In this document: positions 18,161 to 27,068 of the stretch, in pieces | Layout: each line of letters opens with the position of its first letter | How positions within the stretch are numbered: the first letter of the stretch is position 1 | Assembly (NCBI RefSeq): GCF_022531965.1 | Contig: NZ_CP092831.1 | Coordinates: 1,020,001 to 1,084,000, forward strand | From: Paenibacillus peoriae | GTDB lineage: Bacteria > Bacillota > Bacilli > Paenibacillales > Paenibacillaceae | Direction of reading: 5' to 3' | Length of the DNA: 64,000 nucleotides | Notes under the pieces: generated by a model | Databases searched by the model: none | What the model saw: only the letters and a program-made list of their open reading frames with translations | What the model was told of the DNA's origin: nothing | Program-made: the position numbers and the translations under genes

Positions 18161-18229
18161 TATATGACAAATGTCATATACACGAACTGACGTTTATGAC
18201 TACAGCGCCTAGAGCGTTCTCCTTATACT
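18161..18229 (+). promoter_or_regulatory. Desaturase promoter with candidate DesR sites
   Basis: The palindrome TATATGACAAATGTCATATA (18161-18180) is followed by a looser copy, CTGACGTTTATGACT (18187-18201). They lie directly upstream of a weak -35 region (about 18201-18206, TACAGC) that is 17 bp from a good -10 TATACT (18224-18229). A weak -35 with tandem upstream sites fits activation by phosphorylated DesR. The 5' leader then contains a short hairpin, ACGCCTA with TAGGCGT (18248-18276). Confidence 0.65.
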
Positions 18230-18295
18230 GAGATTAGATCAACATGTACGCCTAACAGGATCAAGGTATAGGCGTCATTTTAAAGGAGGATCATA

Positions 18296-19357
18296 ATGAG
18301 TATGACACAACTCCCATTAGCCCAATTGAAAAAAAATATGGCTCCCTACGAGAAAATAAACACGAAATCCAGCGTTCTGCAACTTATCAATACCTTGGGT
18401 CCACTGATCCTATTGTGGTATGCTGCTTATCTTAGCCTGTCGGTCTCGTACTGGCTGACGCTTCCCATTGCCATTGTTGCATCGGGGTTTGTGGTACGGA
18501 CGTTTATTATTTTTCATGATTGTGGTCATCAATCCTTCTTCAAAAGCCGCAAGCTGAACGACATTGTGGGAACGATTACAGGTATTATTACGCTCTGCCC
18601 TTATCACCAATGGAAAAATAGTCACGCGATCCACCATGCAACCAGCAGTAATCTGGATAAAAGAGGCACAGGTGACATGTGGGTGCTTACGGTAGAAGAG
18701 TACACAGAGGCTTCCACATGGACACGGTTGGCCTATCGCATATACCGAAATCCTTGGGTTATGTTCGGACTAGGTCCGATCTATACTTTTTTGATTTCCT
18801 ATCGCTTTAATATCAAGACAGCCAAACGCAAGGAAAAAATGAACACTCATGTGACGAATATATCCATCGTTGCATTGTATGCACTGTTGTGCTGGGCTAT
18901 TGGATGGCAGGCCTTCCTTCTCGTACAGGCACCTATCTTTTTTGTATCCGGTATGTTGGGAATCTGGTTGTTCTATGTACAACATCAATTTGAGGATTCG
19001 TATTTTGAGCACGATGAAGAGTGGAGTTATATTAATGCAGCCGTAGAAGGCAGTTCTTACTACAAGCTTCCTAAAGTATTGCAATGGATTACGGGCAATA
19101 TCGGATTTCATCACGTTCATCACCTGAGTCCCAAAGTTCCAAATTATAATTTGGAGAAAGCACATGAAGCGACACCGTTACTTCAAAAGGCGACCACGAT
19201 CACAGTGAGTAGCAGTCTGCAATCGTTGAAGTTCCGACTTTGGGATGAAAATACGAAAACCTTTTTGACCTTTAAACAAGTGAAGCCGCTCCTCAGCAAA
19301 CGTGTAGCAGTTACGAAACCCATGCCTACACCTGTTGTAGGCACAGAAAGAAAATAA
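18296..19357 (+). CDS. des: Membrane fatty-acid desaturase (Des, delta-5 type)
   Basis: A 353-aa integral membrane di-iron desaturase. The three histidine boxes are HDCGH (residues 74-78), HAIHH (110-114) and HHVHH (about 272-276). Hydrophobic segments lie at about 30-70, 95-105 and 190-235. It introduces double bonds into membrane lipids to keep fluidity at low temperature. RBS AAAGGAGG lies upstream. It is followed by desK and desR, the same three-gene order as in B. subtilis. Confidence 0.95.
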   Translation: MSMTQLPLAQLKKNMAPYEKINTKSSVLQLINTLGPLILLWYAAYLSLSVSYWLTLPIAIVASGFVVRTFIIFHDCGHQSFFKSRKLNDIVGTITGIITLCPYHQWKNSHAIHHATSSNLDKRGTGDMWVLTVEEYTEASTWTRLAYRIYRNPWVMFGLGPIYTFLISYRFNIKTAKRKEKMNTHVTNISIVALYALLCWAIGWQAFLLVQAPIFFVSGMLGIWLFYVQHQFEDSYFEHDEEWSYINAAVEGSSYYKLPKVLQWITGNIGFHHVHHLSPKVPNYNLEKAHEATPLLQKATTITVSSSLQSLKFRLWDENTKTFLTFKQVKPLLSKRVAVTKPMPTPVVGTERK

Positions 19358-19425
19358 CGTTGAACAAAACCTGGTATGATAAGATAAGGAATATAAGTCA
19401 TGTGAAGTAGAAGAGGGTGGGCAGG

Positions 19426-20559
19426 ATGCAAAAATGGTATCAGATCTTCCAAAGAAATACAGGGCTTAGCCCTTATGTTTGGGTCGTCTTTTACATCCTG
19501 CCCTTTTACTACTTTAGCTCTTCATCTACAGGTCATATTATTTTGGGTACTGCTATTATTTTGGTATTCTTTGCATGTTATGTACTGGCTTTTGTCTCAA
19601 AAGGCTGGCTCATATACTTTTGGACCAGTGTACAGATTGCCATATCGATTACCATGACACTGCTGTTCAGCTATATGTACTTTTCCATATTTATCGCCTA
19701 TTTGATCGGTAATATTAAAAGTAAGGCTGCATTTACGACGCTGTATATTATTTTAATGGTTATTACGATTGGATTGATCAATTATGGTTTTGTTTCTCAG
19801 AATCCCGTTTTTATTAAACAGATTCCTTTTATCCTGCTTAATCTGATCGGTGTGATTCTCCTTCCGATTACGAATTTTAATCGCAACAAAAGCGATCGGC
19901 TCCAAGTCCAATTGGAGGATGCCAATAAGAAAATATCGGAATTGATTAAGCTGGAGGAACGGCAAAGAATTGCGCGTGACCTGCACGATACCTTAGGTCA
20001 GAAGTTGTCACTCATTGGGCTGAAGAGCGATTTGGCGGGCAAACTGATGGATCAGTACCCGGAGCGGGCGCATGTCGAAATTAACGATGTTCGTCTCACG
20101 GCAAGAAGCGCGTTAAAAGAGGTACGGGAAATGGTTACTCAAATGCGCGGTATGCGACTAGAGGATGAGCTACTACGTATTCGGCAGATTTTAAAGGCTG
20201 CTCACATTGAATTAACTCTAGAGGGCGACCCGAAGCTGGAGCATACATCATTAATGAATGAAAATGTTCTTAGCATGTGTATGAAGGAAGCCGTAACCAA
20301 TGTAGTGAAACACAGTGGAGCTACCGCTTGCTCCATCACGATTGAGCCGTCTCGTAAGGAATTAACTCTTCGGATTCAGGATAATGGAGTCGGTATTACG
20401 AGAGAAAATGGAACCCTTCGTGGAAACGGCCTGCAAGGTATGAAGGAAAGGCTCGAATTCGTGAACGGATGTATGGAGCTGCGTTCAGATCAGGGAACGA
20501 CCTTGGTCATTAAAGTGCCCAATATCCCTGAAAAGCCGAACGAGGAGGTGGGGCCATGA
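19426..20559 (+). CDS. desK: Sensor histidine kinase DesK
   Basis: A 377-aa thermosensor kinase. Four to five transmembrane segments occupy about residues 15-150. The HisKA_3 region reads ERQRIARDLHDTLGQKLSLI with the phosphorylated His, and an HATPase domain follows (KEAVTNVVKHSG as N box, DNGVGI and GNGLQGMKERL as G boxes). The start MQKWYQ at 19426 follows an AGAGGGTGG site; a GTG at 19417 would overlap it. It overlaps desR by four bases. Confidence 0.92.
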   Translation: MQKWYQIFQRNTGLSPYVWVVFYILPFYYFSSSSTGHIILGTAIILVFFACYVLAFVSKGWLIYFWTSVQIAISITMTLLFSYMYFSIFIAYLIGNIKSKAAFTTLYIILMVITIGLINYGFVSQNPVFIKQIPFILLNLIGVILLPITNFNRNKSDRLQVQLEDANKKISELIKLEERQRIARDLHDTLGQKLSLIGLKSDLAGKLMDQYPERAHVEINDVRLTARSALKEVREMVTQMRGMRLEDELLRIRQILKAAHIELTLEGDPKLEHTSLMNENVLSMCMKEAVTNVVKHSGATACSITIEPSRKELTLRIQDNGVGITRENGTLRGNGLQGMKERLEFVNGCMELRSDQGTTLVIKVPNIPEKPNEEVGP

Positions 20560-21155
20560 TTCGAATTGTCATTGCAGAAGACCAGCGTATGCTGCTGGGT
20601 GCTCTAGCTTCTCTGCTAGACTTGGAAGAGGACATGAAAGTAGTCGGAAAAGCAAGCAACGGGGAAGAAGCTATAGAACTGGTGAAGCTGCATCAACCGG
20701 ATATATGCATTATGGACATCGAAATGCCAATAAAGAGCGGATTGGATGCGGCTGAAGAACTCAAAGGCTTGAACTGCAAGATGCTGATTTTAACTACGTT
20801 TGCCCGCCCTGGGTATTTTGAACGAGCGATCAAGGCGGGGACACACGGTTATCTACTCAAGGACAGTCCCAGTGAAGAGCTGGCTTCCTCCATTCGCAGT
20901 ATTATGGCAGGTCGGCGTATCTATGCTCCGGAACTGGTCGATGATGCTTATGCCGAAGTCAACCCGCTAACAGAGCGTGAAAAGACCGTCTTGGCGCTCA
21001 TCGCTGACGGAAAGAACACAAAAGAGATTGCTGGTGAACTGTATTTAACGACAGGGACGGTGCGCAATTATATTTCAGTCATTCTCGATAAGTTGGGTGT
21101 CAGTAACCGGATCGAAGCGATTACACGTTTTAATGAAAAAGGTTGGTTTAAATGA
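20556..21155 (+). CDS. desR: Response regulator DesR (NarL/LuxR type)
   Basis: A 199-aa regulator. The receiver domain shows the acidic pair ED at residues 8-9, phosphoacceptor Asp54 in IMDIEMP, and Lys102 in LLKDSPS. The C-terminal LuxR helix-turn-helix reads LTEREKTVLALIADGKNTKE and ends in the LDKLGVSNRIEAI segment. RBS GAGGAGGTGG lies inside the end of desK; ATGA overlap couples translation. It should activate the upstream des promoter. Confidence 0.94.
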   Translation: MIRIVIAEDQRMLLGALASLLDLEEDMKVVGKASNGEEAIELVKLHQPDICIMDIEMPIKSGLDAAEELKGLNCKMLILTTFARPGYFERAIKAGTHGYLLKDSPSEELASSIRSIMAGRRIYAPELVDDAYAEVNPLTEREKTVLALIADGKNTKEIAGELYLTTGTVRNYISVILDKLGVSNRIEAITRFNEKGWFK

Positions 21156-21157
21156 GA

Positions 21158-21199
21158 AACAGAGACGCTATGAAGCAAAATATAGCGCTCTGTTTTTTT
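21158..21199 (+). terminator. Rho-independent terminator of the des operon
   Basis: AACAGAGACGCTAT pairs with ATAGCGCTCTGTT, followed by TTTTTT. Confidence 0.88.
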
Positions 21200-21300
21200 G
21201 TTTTATCCATAGATTTGGTATGCCTTTAGCGTACTACCTTGTGATACAATAGGATAGTTGTCCACAGGATGGACTGGAGTACAAGGAGGAGCAGAACCGC

Positions 21301-21921
21301 ATGAAACAAGCCCCATTTATAGCCGTTGAAGGGCCCATCGGAGCAGGCAAAACGACGTTAGCTTCGATGCTTTCAACCGAGCTACATTGGCCGATAATCA
21401 AAGAGATTGTCGAGGAGAACCCATTTCTCGATAAATTTTATCAGAATATAGATGAGTGGAGTTTCCAGTTGGAAATGTTCTTCCTCTGCAATCGGTATAA
21501 GCAGTTGGAGGATACTGGTCTGCAATATATCGAGAAAGCTCAGCCTGTTATTTCTGATTATCATATCTACAAGAATTTGATTTTTGCTGAACGTACGCTT
21601 AAGGGTGTGAAGCTCGAAAAATATCGTCAAATCTATCATTTGCTCACAGATGATATGCCTAAGCCGGACATTATCATTTATATCAAAGCAGATTTGGATA
21701 CCTTGCTGGGGAGAATTCGCAAGCGTGCACGCTCTTTTGAACAGGAGATGGACCCTGCCTATCTGGAGCAATTGATCATAGATTATGATAAAGGCATGCA
21801 GTTTCTCGCTGAACAGTCCCCTTCCCCTCGTATATTGACCGTGAACGGGAATGAAATTGATTTTGTAGAAAATCAGGCACAATTTAAACAAATTGTTTCC
21901 GATGTAAAGGAGCTTATATAG
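21301..21921 (+). CDS. dgk: Deoxyguanosine kinase (deoxynucleoside kinase family)
   Basis: A 206-aa kinase for purine deoxynucleoside salvage, matching the size of B. subtilis Dgk. P-loop: VEGPIGAGKTT at residues 9-19. The ENPFLDKFY segment and the DYHIYKN (family DRS/DYx motif) follow, then the Arg-rich lid RIRKRARSFE. RBS AAGGAGGAGC lies upstream. The stop codon shares a base with the start of the next kinase gene, and tandem dgk-dck is the usual Firmicutes order. Specificity is by family and order, not by residues. Confidence 0.9.
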   Translation: MKQAPFIAVEGPIGAGKTTLASMLSTELHWPIIKEIVEENPFLDKFYQNIDEWSFQLEMFFLCNRYKQLEDTGLQYIEKAQPVISDYHIYKNLIFAERTLKGVKLEKYRQIYHLLTDDMPKPDIIIYIKADLDTLLGRIRKRARSFEQEMDPAYLEQLIIDYDKGMQFLAEQSPSPRILTVNGNEIDFVENQAQFKQIVSDVKELI

Positions 21922-22562
21922 TGAATAATTACAACATTCCTGCAAATGCCTTGATTACGGTAGCGGGCACAGTGGGTGTAGGTAAATCCACGTTGACCGG
22001 TGCTTTGGCCGGACGCCTTGGTTTTAAAACCTCTTTGGAGCAGGTCGATCATAATCCCTATCTGGAGAAATTTTATCACGATTTCGAAAGATGGAGCTTT
22101 CATTTGCAAATTTATTTTCTCGCGGAACGCTTCAAGGAACAAAAGAATATTTTCCTGTCTGGTGGAGGCTTTGTGCAGGATCGTTCTATTTATGAGGATA
22201 CAGGCATTTTTGCGAAAATGCATGCCGATCAGGGAACGATGAATCCTACCGATTATGAAACGTATACTAGCCTGTTTGAGGCGATGGTGATGACACCGTT
22301 TTTCCCTCACCCTGATGTGCTGATCTATCTGGAAGGCAGTTTGCCCTCCATTCTGAGTCGGATTGAGGAGCGCGGTCGCGAGATGGAGATCCAGACCGAG
22401 CGTTCTTATTGGGAGCAAATGCATCGCAGATATTCCAATTGGATCAACGAATTTGATGCCTGCCCTGTACTGCGTCTGAACATTGATGAGTATGATGTAC
22501 ATGACCCTGCTTCCATGGATGCTATTTTGGAAGAAGTAGGAAAAGTAATATCAAAAAAATAG
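21921..22562 (+). CDS. dck: Deoxyadenosine/deoxycytidine kinase
   Basis: A 213-aa paralogue of the preceding gene. P-loop VAGTVGVGKSTLTG at residues 13-26, then VDHNPYLEKFY, the catalytic QDRSIYED motif, and the lid RIEERGREME. The start codon is GTG at 21921, overlapping the TAG of dgk by one base, with AAAGGAG upstream. It phosphorylates dA and dC for nucleotide salvage. A terminator follows. Confidence 0.92.
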   Translation: MNNYNIPANALITVAGTVGVGKSTLTGALAGRLGFKTSLEQVDHNPYLEKFYHDFERWSFHLQIYFLAERFKEQKNIFLSGGGFVQDRSIYEDTGIFAKMHADQGTMNPTDYETYTSLFEAMVMTPFFPHPDVLIYLEGSLPSILSRIEERGREMEIQTERSYWEQMHRRYSNWINEFDACPVLRLNIDEYDVHDPASMDAILEEVGKVISKK

Positions 22563-22588
22563 AGATATAACCCCAAATAACTGACAGG

Positions 22589-22639
22589 GACTGTGGTACA
22601 ATCAGTATAAATTAAGCTGATAGACCGCAGTCTTTTTTT
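22589..22639 (+). terminator. Rho-independent terminator of dgk-dck
   Basis: GACTGTGGTACAATCAG pairs with CTGATAGACCGCAGTC, followed by TTTTTTT. Confidence 0.85.
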
Positions 22640-22759
22640 GTCGAATAAACATGTTGAAGCACGAGATATGACTAACGGTATAGTGGACAAGTTTAGGCTG
22701 GAATGCGAGAATAGGTACATATGAATTGTAATGACTCACGGGAAGGATGGGATACTGTG

Positions 22760-23761
22760 ATGCGTTTTGGTATTGTTGGAACCAACTGGATAACAGAGAG
22801 GTTTATTCAAGCTGCGATGGAGACGGACGAATTTTCCCTGACGGCGGTATACTCACGCACAGAGGATAAGGGCAAAGCTTTTGCTGACAAATATAACAGC
22901 CAGCCGGAGGTTTTTACAGACCTGGCGCAAATGGCCGCAAGTGACCAGGTCGATGCCGTATATATTGCCAGCCCCAATTCCTTACATGCGGAGCAGGCGA
23001 TCTTATGTATGAATCACGGAAAGCACGTGTTGTGTGAGAAACCTTTTGCGTCTAATGCAGCAGAGGTGAAGAGTATGATCGAAGCCGCGCGCAACAACGA
23101 TGTTCTGCTGATGGAGGCCGTTAAATCCACACTTATGCCTAACTTTAAAATAATAAAGGATCATATGTATAAAATAGGCCGGGTTCGGCGTTATTTTGCA
23201 AGCTACTGTCAATACTCCTCCCGCTTTGATGCTTTTAAGCAAGGTAAGGTATTGAATGCGTTTAACCCGGCCTTTTCCAATGGTTCCCTGATGGACCTTG
23301 GCGTGTATTGTTTGTATCCTATGGTGACTTTGTTCGGCAAACCTGAGGAGGTTCGGGCGGTTGGTGTGCTTTTATCCTCTGGTGTCGATGGCGAGGGCAG
23401 TATCGTGATGAAGTATCCTGATATGGATGCTATCGTCATGTATTCCAAAATTACAGATTCCTATCTGCCTGCTGAAATTCAGGGTGAGAATGGAACGATG
23501 GTGATCGACAAAATCAGTCAGCCCTATGAGGTGAAAATTCATTATCGGGACGGCACGATTGAGGATCTGACCAAAGCTCAGACGCGTGAGCCCATGTATT
23601 ATGAAATTCAGGAATTTATAGATCTGATCAAGATTGGTGAACGCAACAGTTCCATTAACTCTTTGGAGTGTTCACTTACAGTCGCTGAAGTGATGGAGGA
23701 GGCAAGACAGCAATTCGGCCTTCGTTATGAAGCAGATTTGAAAAATACTTCTGCACATTAG
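22760..23761 (+). CDS. Gfo/Idh/MocA-family oxidoreductase
   Basis: A 333-aa NAD(P)-dependent dehydrogenase. N-terminal Rossmann domain: FGIVGTNWITERF, then VDAVYIASPNSLHAEQ and the typical CEKPFASNAAEV with the catalytic Lys of the EKP motif. The C-terminal alpha/beta domain shows GSLMDLGVYCLYPM. Start MRFGIVG at 22760 fits the family N-terminus and has AAGGATGGG upstream; the longer start at 22721 adds 13 unconserved residues. The substrate is unknown, probably a sugar or inositol derivative. It is alone between terminated units. Confidence 0.9.
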   Translation: MRFGIVGTNWITERFIQAAMETDEFSLTAVYSRTEDKGKAFADKYNSQPEVFTDLAQMAASDQVDAVYIASPNSLHAEQAILCMNHGKHVLCEKPFASNAAEVKSMIEAARNNDVLLMEAVKSTLMPNFKIIKDHMYKIGRVRRYFASYCQYSSRFDAFKQGKVLNAFNPAFSNGSLMDLGVYCLYPMVTLFGKPEEVRAVGVLLSSGVDGEGSIVMKYPDMDAIVMYSKITDSYLPAEIQGENGTMVIDKISQPYEVKIHYRDGTIEDLTKAQTREPMYYEIQEFIDLIKIGERNSSINSLECSLTVAEVMEEARQQFGLRYEADLKNTSAH

Positions 23762-24009
23762 TCAGTGGAATGATCGAAATTGCAATGCACAAAGGGCTGC
23801 CGATTTTGCAAACTTTGCAAATATACGGTTAGCCTTGTTTGGCTTTGTAGCCCTAAAAGGGTAAAGCAGTTATCCTTCTCCTCAATCGCTAGGTCACTTA
23901 ACACCTCGTTTTTACAAATTACTATATTTCCTAAAACAACGTATTAACATTTGATTGATATGATCATATTTATAACTTTTACATATTAACTACACAGAGG
24001 AGTGTACAC

Positions 24010-25443
24010 ATGTTTAAGAAGTTTCAAAAATGGTCAGCAACATCTATGTCTGTTGCTCTTGCACTAGGTTTGATTACGGGCATGTCAGCCTTGCCTGTCC
24101 ATGCTGAGTCATCAGGGAATACAGATCATGGTATTAGTAAAGTTACAGCTACATTTTATGGAGACACAAAAGGTTCCAAAGGATTTACCTGGTATACTTC
24201 AAAACTTTCCACGAAGAGCACTGTTCAAGTAATCAAGAAAACGGCTTCTGAAGCTGATTTTACGAGTGCTCTTACATTTGAAGGGACTTCTTCTCCATCG
24301 ACCAATTCTCCAGAAGAGCTTGTCCATAAAGCTGTAGCTACAGGTCTTCAAGCGGACACAGCTTATTATTATCGTGTGGGTGATGCAGCGCGCGGGATAT
24401 GGAGCGAAACAGGTACGTTTCAAACGGCTCCTAAGAGCGGCGAATTTACCTTCATTGATTTAGCTGATACACAAGCGAAAAGCGAAGATGAAGCCATATT
24501 GTCTTCACAGACGCTCGAAAAAGCACTTCAAACTGTAGGTAATGCTCAGTTTGTAGTCCACAACGGAGATATCGTAGACACCGGTACCAAAGAAGAGCAG
24601 TGGGACTGGTTGTTGGGACATTCACAAAAAAGTCTTTTGAATACAACCATTGTTCCTTCAGCAGGTAATCATGAGGATGAGAACTACGCTTTTTATGATC
24701 ACTTTAATATTAATCAACCAGCTGGTTCTGCTACTAAAACAGGAGCGTACTACTCCTTTGATTACAGCAATGCTCACTTTATCGTACTGAACTCCAATGA
24801 GGACTCAGAGAAATATGCCAATTTTTCTGAAGATCAAGTCGCATGGTTAAAGAAAGATGCTGCGGCAGCCAAAAAGGCAGGTGCAAAGTGGATCATTGTT
24901 AACATTCACAAAGGTCCCTACACTACCTCTAATCATGCAACAGATTCTGACATCATGGATAACAATGGAGTTCGTAACCAAATCGCTCCACTCATGGACA
25001 AACTTGATATCGACTTTGTCGTGCAGGGGCACGATCATATTTACGCTCGTACGAAGCCAATCAACCAAGAGGGTAAAGCAACAACGCCAACCAAATTAAA
25101 AGATACATTAAATGAAAAGACGATTGAATATAGTGTGAATCCGGATGGAAGTATCTATGTCATCCCAGCAACTGCTGGCCCCAAAGTCTACTACAAGAAC
25201 CCGAGTGAAAAACTTGGAGATAAGTACTATAATCTCTTTGAACTAGCTGAAGAGAATCATGCGGCAGTGTATGGCCCGGATCCGAGTGACAATCGTAGAC
25301 CCACACGAGGACAGGTACAGAATTTTGTTGGCATCACTGTAGACGAAAATAAACTTACAGCCGTAACGTACGAAATTGATCAAAACAAAAATGATGCCAA
25401 ACCTTTTATTGTGGATCAATTCGGAATCATCAAAAAATATTAG
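24010..25443 (+). CDS. Secreted metallophosphoesterase (purple-acid-phosphatase-like)
   Basis: A 477-aa exported enzyme. The signal peptide ends near LPVHAES (about residue 33). A fibronectin-like purple acid phosphatase N-terminal domain covers about 40-140 (AYYYRVGDAARGIWSETGTF). The catalytic metallophosphoesterase domain has all metal-ligand motifs: DLADTQ, NGDIVDTG, AGNHEDE, VNIHKGPY and VQGHDHIYAR. It likely releases phosphate from esters outside the cell. RBS CAGAGGAG lies upstream. Phosphate control is plausible, but I could not find a convincing PhoP box. Confidence 0.92.
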   Translation: MFKKFQKWSATSMSVALALGLITGMSALPVHAESSGNTDHGISKVTATFYGDTKGSKGFTWYTSKLSTKSTVQVIKKTASEADFTSALTFEGTSSPSTNSPEELVHKAVATGLQADTAYYYRVGDAARGIWSETGTFQTAPKSGEFTFIDLADTQAKSEDEAILSSQTLEKALQTVGNAQFVVHNGDIVDTGTKEEQWDWLLGHSQKSLLNTTIVPSAGNHEDENYAFYDHFNINQPAGSATKTGAYYSFDYSNAHFIVLNSNEDSEKYANFSEDQVAWLKKDAAAAKKAGAKWIIVNIHKGPYTTSNHATDSDIMDNNGVRNQIAPLMDKLDIDFVVQGHDHIYARTKPINQEGKATTPTKLKDTLNEKTIEYSVNPDGSIYVIPATAGPKVYYKNPSEKLGDKYYNLFELAEENHAAVYGPDPSDNRRPTRGQVQNFVGITVDENKLTAVTYEIDQNKNDAKPFIVDQFGIIKKY

Positions 25444-25476
25444 TATAATTGATTTAATGGTTTCTAAATAATCATA

Positions 25477-25521
25477 AAAGGATATCCTACAGTCTGGTCG
25501 GCTGCATGGATATCCTTTTTC
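25477..25521 (+). terminator. Rho-independent terminator
   Basis: AAAAGGATATCC pairs with GGATATCCTTTTT around a 19-base loop. Confidence 0.85.
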
Positions 25522-25690
25522 ATTTTCTTATAGGGACTTTCTTATAGAGACGTCTGATGTTGTGCTTGTAATACTTACGCCCTGTTCGGAAGCGGGTAAA
25601 CCGTACATAATGCTATTAAGAGATCCAAAGTTCAAAAGTAGTCAATTTTACATATAGAAATTTTCTTGCAAAATATGGAGGGATAAAGCG

Positions 25691-26917
25691 ATGGCTTATC
25701 AAGAAATCAATGGAGTACGCGTATGGGGATCACCTGACCCGGGAGCACTATCTCAAGCCCGCACATGTGCCGAAAATGGTAATGTGATTCAGGCGCTACT
25801 GATGGCAGATCATCATAAAGGCTACAGTCAGCCGATTGGCGGTGTGATGGTGTATGACGGACAAATTTCACCTTCAGGTGTAGGGTATGATATCGGCTGC
25901 GGGAATAAGGCGGTAAGATCCAAGCTGTTTGCCGCAGATATTATGCCACGTATTTCAGCCGTGATGGATGAGATTGCACGTCATATTTCGTTTGGTGTAG
26001 GCCGTGTGAATGCAATTCAGGTAGACCATGAGCTGTTCGATGACCCGGATTGGGCAGTATATGCGGCGATTGGGAAACAAGAACATGACAAACTGAAGTC
26101 CTTGGCGAGGGAACAGCTGGGTACAGTAGGGAGTGGTAATCACTTTGTTGATGTATTTGTGGAGGAAGCGACAGGACAGGTCTGGATTGCCAATCATTTC
26201 GGCAGCCGAGGCTTTGGGCACAAAACAGCAAGCGGGTTTCTAAATTTGGCTGCAGGACGGGAGTTTCTCGGAAAGGCGCCGGGAGAACATATGGATCAGC
26301 CGCCTGTACTGCTGGATATGAACAGTGAGCTGGGAGACATGTACTACCGTGCGATGCGCCTTGCCGGACGCTATGCGTATGCGGGACGTGACTATGTGAT
26401 AGAACAAGTGCTTGGTATTATGGGGACCGAAGCGGATTTTACGGTGCATAACCACCATAATTACGCGTGGAAGGAACAGCATGATGGACGCGACACCATT
26501 GTAGTCCGCAAAGGCGCAACCCCCTCGGCCCCTGGCCAAATGGGCTTTATTGGAGGAAGCATGGGCGATATCTCGGTGATTGTGCGTGGGAAAGATTCGG
26601 TAGAAAATCGGGATTCCTACTATAGTACAGTCCATGGCGCAGGTCGTATTATGAGTCGTACCCAGGCAGCCGGTAAAATGAATTGGAAAACCCGCACACG
26701 GAATGGTGGACAAATCACGGATGTACAGATGAAGGAGGCTGTTCGGAACTACGGTGTCGAGCTGCGCGGAGCAGGTACAGACGAAAGTCCGTTCGTCTAC
26801 CGCAAACTGCGCGAGGTACTGGACGCTCATTCCGAGACCGTGGAAGTTATGCATGTGCTGAAGCCAATCGGGGTATGCATGGCTGGGGCCAATGAGTTTG
26901 ACCCGTATAAGGATTAA
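25691..26917 (+). CDS. rtcB: RtcB-family RNA ligase
   Basis: A 408-aa GTP- and Mn-dependent RNA ligase that joins 2',3'-cyclic-phosphate or 3'-phosphate ends to 5'-OH ends. Family motifs are present in order: GYSQPIGGV, SPSGVGYDIGCGNKAV (Asp and Cys metal ligands), GTVGSGNHFVDV (Asn-His), HNHHNYAW, KGATPSAPGQMGFIGGSMG, and STVHGAGRIMSRTQA, which holds the guanylylated His. RBS TGGAGGG lies upstream. No archease or RtcA gene is adjacent. A separate Pnkp/Hen1 repair operon lies 30 kb away in the same window. Confidence 0.95.
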   Translation: MAYQEINGVRVWGSPDPGALSQARTCAENGNVIQALLMADHHKGYSQPIGGVMVYDGQISPSGVGYDIGCGNKAVRSKLFAADIMPRISAVMDEIARHISFGVGRVNAIQVDHELFDDPDWAVYAAIGKQEHDKLKSLAREQLGTVGSGNHFVDVFVEEATGQVWIANHFGSRGFGHKTASGFLNLAAGREFLGKAPGEHMDQPPVLLDMNSELGDMYYRAMRLAGRYAYAGRDYVIEQVLGIMGTEADFTVHNHHNYAWKEQHDGRDTIVVRKGATPSAPGQMGFIGGSMGDISVIVRGKDSVENRDSYYSTVHGAGRIMSRTQAAGKMNWKTRTRNGGQITDVQMKEAVRNYGVELRGAGTDESPFVYRKLREVLDAHSETVEVMHVLKPIGVCMAGANEFDPYKD

Positions 26918-27068
26918 TGAAAAGAGAAGGAAGAACGGGGCTGTACCCATAAAAAAGACGATGCCCGGCAGAAGTGTTCATTCGCCGAGCATCGTATTTA
27001 AAGTACATATATGCGTATATAATAGAAGGAACTCATGGCTTGATGTGCTTGTTGAGCAGCTCTAAATC

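Noticed and set aside
17908..18231. Plus-strand open frame of 107 codons
   Set aside because: It lies antisense to the ZTP riboswitch and its terminator, whose conserved blocks explain the sequence.
23941..24000. Possible PhoP box before the secreted phosphoesterase
   Set aside because: TTATAA, TTTACA and TTAACT occur but with about 8-bp spacing rather than the 11-bp period of PhoP boxes.
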